Origin: an uncultured Bacteroidales bacterium
GTDB taxonomy: Bacteria > Bacteroidota > Bacteroidia > Bacteroidales > UBA932
Length of the DNA stretch: 5,640 nt
Reading direction: 5' to 3'
Assembly: GCA_946627685.1 (NCBI GenBank)
Contig: CAMOVV010000092.1
Span: forward strand, 1 to 5,640
The notes under the pieces are model-generated. The model searched no databases. It was not told where the DNA came from and saw only the letters and a list, made by a program, of their open reading frames with translations. Made by a program: the position numbers and the translations under genes. This document shows positions 4,561 through 5,640 of this stretch, piece by piece (position 1 is the stretch's first letter; each line of letters opens with the position of its first letter).

Positions 4561-4594
4561 ACAACAAACCCCGCTTGGAGGCGGGGCTTGTTGT
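4561..4594 (-). terminator. Terminator of the initiator operon, overlapping the stop codon
   Basis: ACAACAAACCCCGC (4561-4574) and GCGGGGCTTGTTGT (4581-4594) form a 14-bp stem with a 6-base loop, touching the TGA at 4596-4594. The only imperfect pair is G-U in minus-strand RNA and A-C in plus-strand RNA, so the fold is best in the rep transcript. Its distal arm on that strand is T-rich (TTTGTTGTTA). It would stop transcripts 17 bases before the first iteron they would meet. Confidence 0.65.
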
Positions 4595-5640
4595 CATTCT
4601 TCTGTTTTCTTGAAGTGTTCCCAGAATTTGAACTTGTCCGATAGTAGTGTTTTCTGGATCCAGCGGTCGTAATCTTTCTTGTCTTTGTACTTGGCGCACG
4701 ATATGAGGAAATCAACCCTTTTTTCGATGTCGTTGGGGATTGTGGTGGCCGCGATGTTGATGAAGGTGTTGATTATGGCGGCCGTAAGGGTTTTCCTCAG
4801 GTTGTCGTTGTCATCGGCCAGCCATTCGAAGAAATACTTGTCAGCGTTCTTCATCTGTTCGTAGGAGCGGTAAGGACAGGCCAGGGCGAGTCCTATCTTG
4901 AGTTCGGTTACGGCGACGTCGAGCTTTTCTTCTCGTTTTATGGCCTGTACGGCGTATCCGTCCTTCCCGATGACTTCTCCCACGGCTGGATTGAAGTGGA
5001 AAAGGGGAGTGTACTTCTCCTTTTCTCCATTGGATATCCACTCTACTTCAAAATCAAGCTCGGTCTCTTTGAAGATTTTTTGAAGTTTTGCATTGAGTTT
5101 GCTTTTCAAGAATTTCGGTTCCAGATTACCGCCCACCTTGGCAAGGGAACACAGATAGGCGAAGTTGGGGGTGTCGTCAGGCGTCGTGCTTGTGAGTCCC
5201 TTTGCAAAGAGGGCTTCGCGGAGCCGGAGCAGGTGATGGTACAACGGACCGAGGCCGCTCTTGCGGAGGTTGATGAGGCTCTGTGTGCTGGTCGTGAGGT
5301 AATAGGTCGAAAGGTTGCGGCGGAAGTCTTCTTCAAGCTGGTAGCCGTAGATTGTCTTCCCGGTGATGCGGTCCTGCTCGATGAAGAAGTTCTTGAGGAT
5401 TCGCAGGGGCTGGATTTTCCTTACGAGCCTTTTTGTCGAGTTCTCGACCATGGTGTTCATGACGTAGAGCGGCATGTACGATAGGGTGAATAGCGCGTTT
5501 TCTATATTGTTGGTGTAGACGGGCTTGTTTGTGTCGGTTGTACGGCGGCGCCTGTTGGTCTTTTCGTTGTTCCGGAAGTTCAGGACTTTCTGTTGATACG
5601 GCTTCTCGTTCTGTTTCTGGAGGAAATCGGGACGGAAACC
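4594..5640 (-). CDS. rep: Plasmid replication initiator protein, winged-helix Rep type (5' end off the right edge)
   Basis: 348 codons are in the window. The frame has no stop up to 5640, so the ATG at 5475 is internal and the true start lies outside, most likely at 138 across a circular junction (about 394 residues in total). Counting from 5640, there is a basic linker NRRRRTT near residues 29-35. The core then runs from MPLYVMNTMV (56-65) through NLSTYYLTTSTQSLINLRKS (109-128) to LKSKLNAKLQKIFKETELDF (178-197) with EVEWISNG and YTPLFHF. That last helix-strand-strand pattern resembles the second winged helix of Rep_3/RepA-type initiators, though I see it by pattern only. Eight iterons follow directly after the gene, which strongly supports an initiator that binds them. 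It ends at a hairpin over the stop codon. I would call the role likely and the exact family uncertain. Confidence 0.8.
   Translation of the reverse strand, partial: GFRPDFLQKQNEKPYQQKVLNFRNNEKTNRRRRTTDTNKPVYTNNIENALFTLSYMPLYVMNTMVENSTKRLVRKIQPLRILKNFFIEQDRITGKTIYGYQLEEDFRRNLSTYYLTTSTQSLINLRKSGLGPLYHHLLRLREALFAKGLTSTTPDDTPNFAYLCSLAKVGGNLEPKFLKSKLNAKLQKIFKETELDFEVEWISNGEKEKYTPLFHFNPAVGEVIGKDGYAVQAIKREEKLDVAVTELKIGLALACPYRSYEQMKNADKYFFEWLADDNDNLRKTLTAAIINTFINIAATTIPNDIEKRVDFLISCAKYKDKKDYDRWIQKTLLSDKFKFWEHFKKTEE

Noticed and set aside
5475..5475. ATG at 5475-5473 as the start of the initiator
   Set aside because: The same frame stays open for 55 more codons to the window edge, with sensible composition, and joins an N-terminal frame at the other edge.

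Overview
The window looks like a complete, or nearly complete, small cryptic plasmid from a Bacteroidota host (gut Bacteroides/Prevotella type), opened inside its replication gene. The host guess rests on gene starts preceded by A-rich leaders without Shine-Dalgarno sequences, a TAnnTTTG-type promoter, and a small OB-fold SSB of a kind I associate with Bacteroidota mobile elements. The case for circularity comes from the edges. The minus-strand gene at the right edge (4594-5640) has no start codon and is open to base 5640. A minus-strand frame that starts at 138 is open to base 1. Joining 5640 to 1 keeps the frame and gives a single initiator of about 394 residues.

Layout: all four supported genes are on the minus strand. 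Read in the direction of transcription, they are an OB-fold single-stranded DNA-binding protein (3069-2692) with its own terminator; an unrecognised 267-residue protein (2271-1468); an unrecognised 415-residue protein (1413-166); and the replication initiator (138-1, then 5640-4594). The last three probably form one operon, with gaps of 54 and 27 bases, ending at a 14-bp hairpin that overlaps the initiator stop codon. Just beyond that hairpin lies the origin: seven 21-bp iterons at 31-34 base spacing, an eighth further out, an AT-rich stretch, and a trio of palindromic 13-bp repeats at exact 24-base spacing. The region 3070-4245 has no credible gene and is GC-rich and full of inverted repeats. 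It includes a compact three-way-junction fold at 3133-3257 and a good plus-strand promoter at 3251-3282. A second palindrome-rich gap lies at 2272-2691.

How it may work: the initiator binds the iterons and opens the neighbouring AT-rich DNA, and the SSB coats single strands. The two unknown proteins both end in an acidic tail finishing Asp-x-Pro-Phe, the signature used by bacterial SSB to recruit host replication and repair enzymes, whereas the plasmid SSB lacks it. This suggests that tip-dependent recruitment has moved onto the two companion proteins, and it is the most interesting possibility here. No mobilisation, resistance, toxin-antitoxin or transposase gene is visible.
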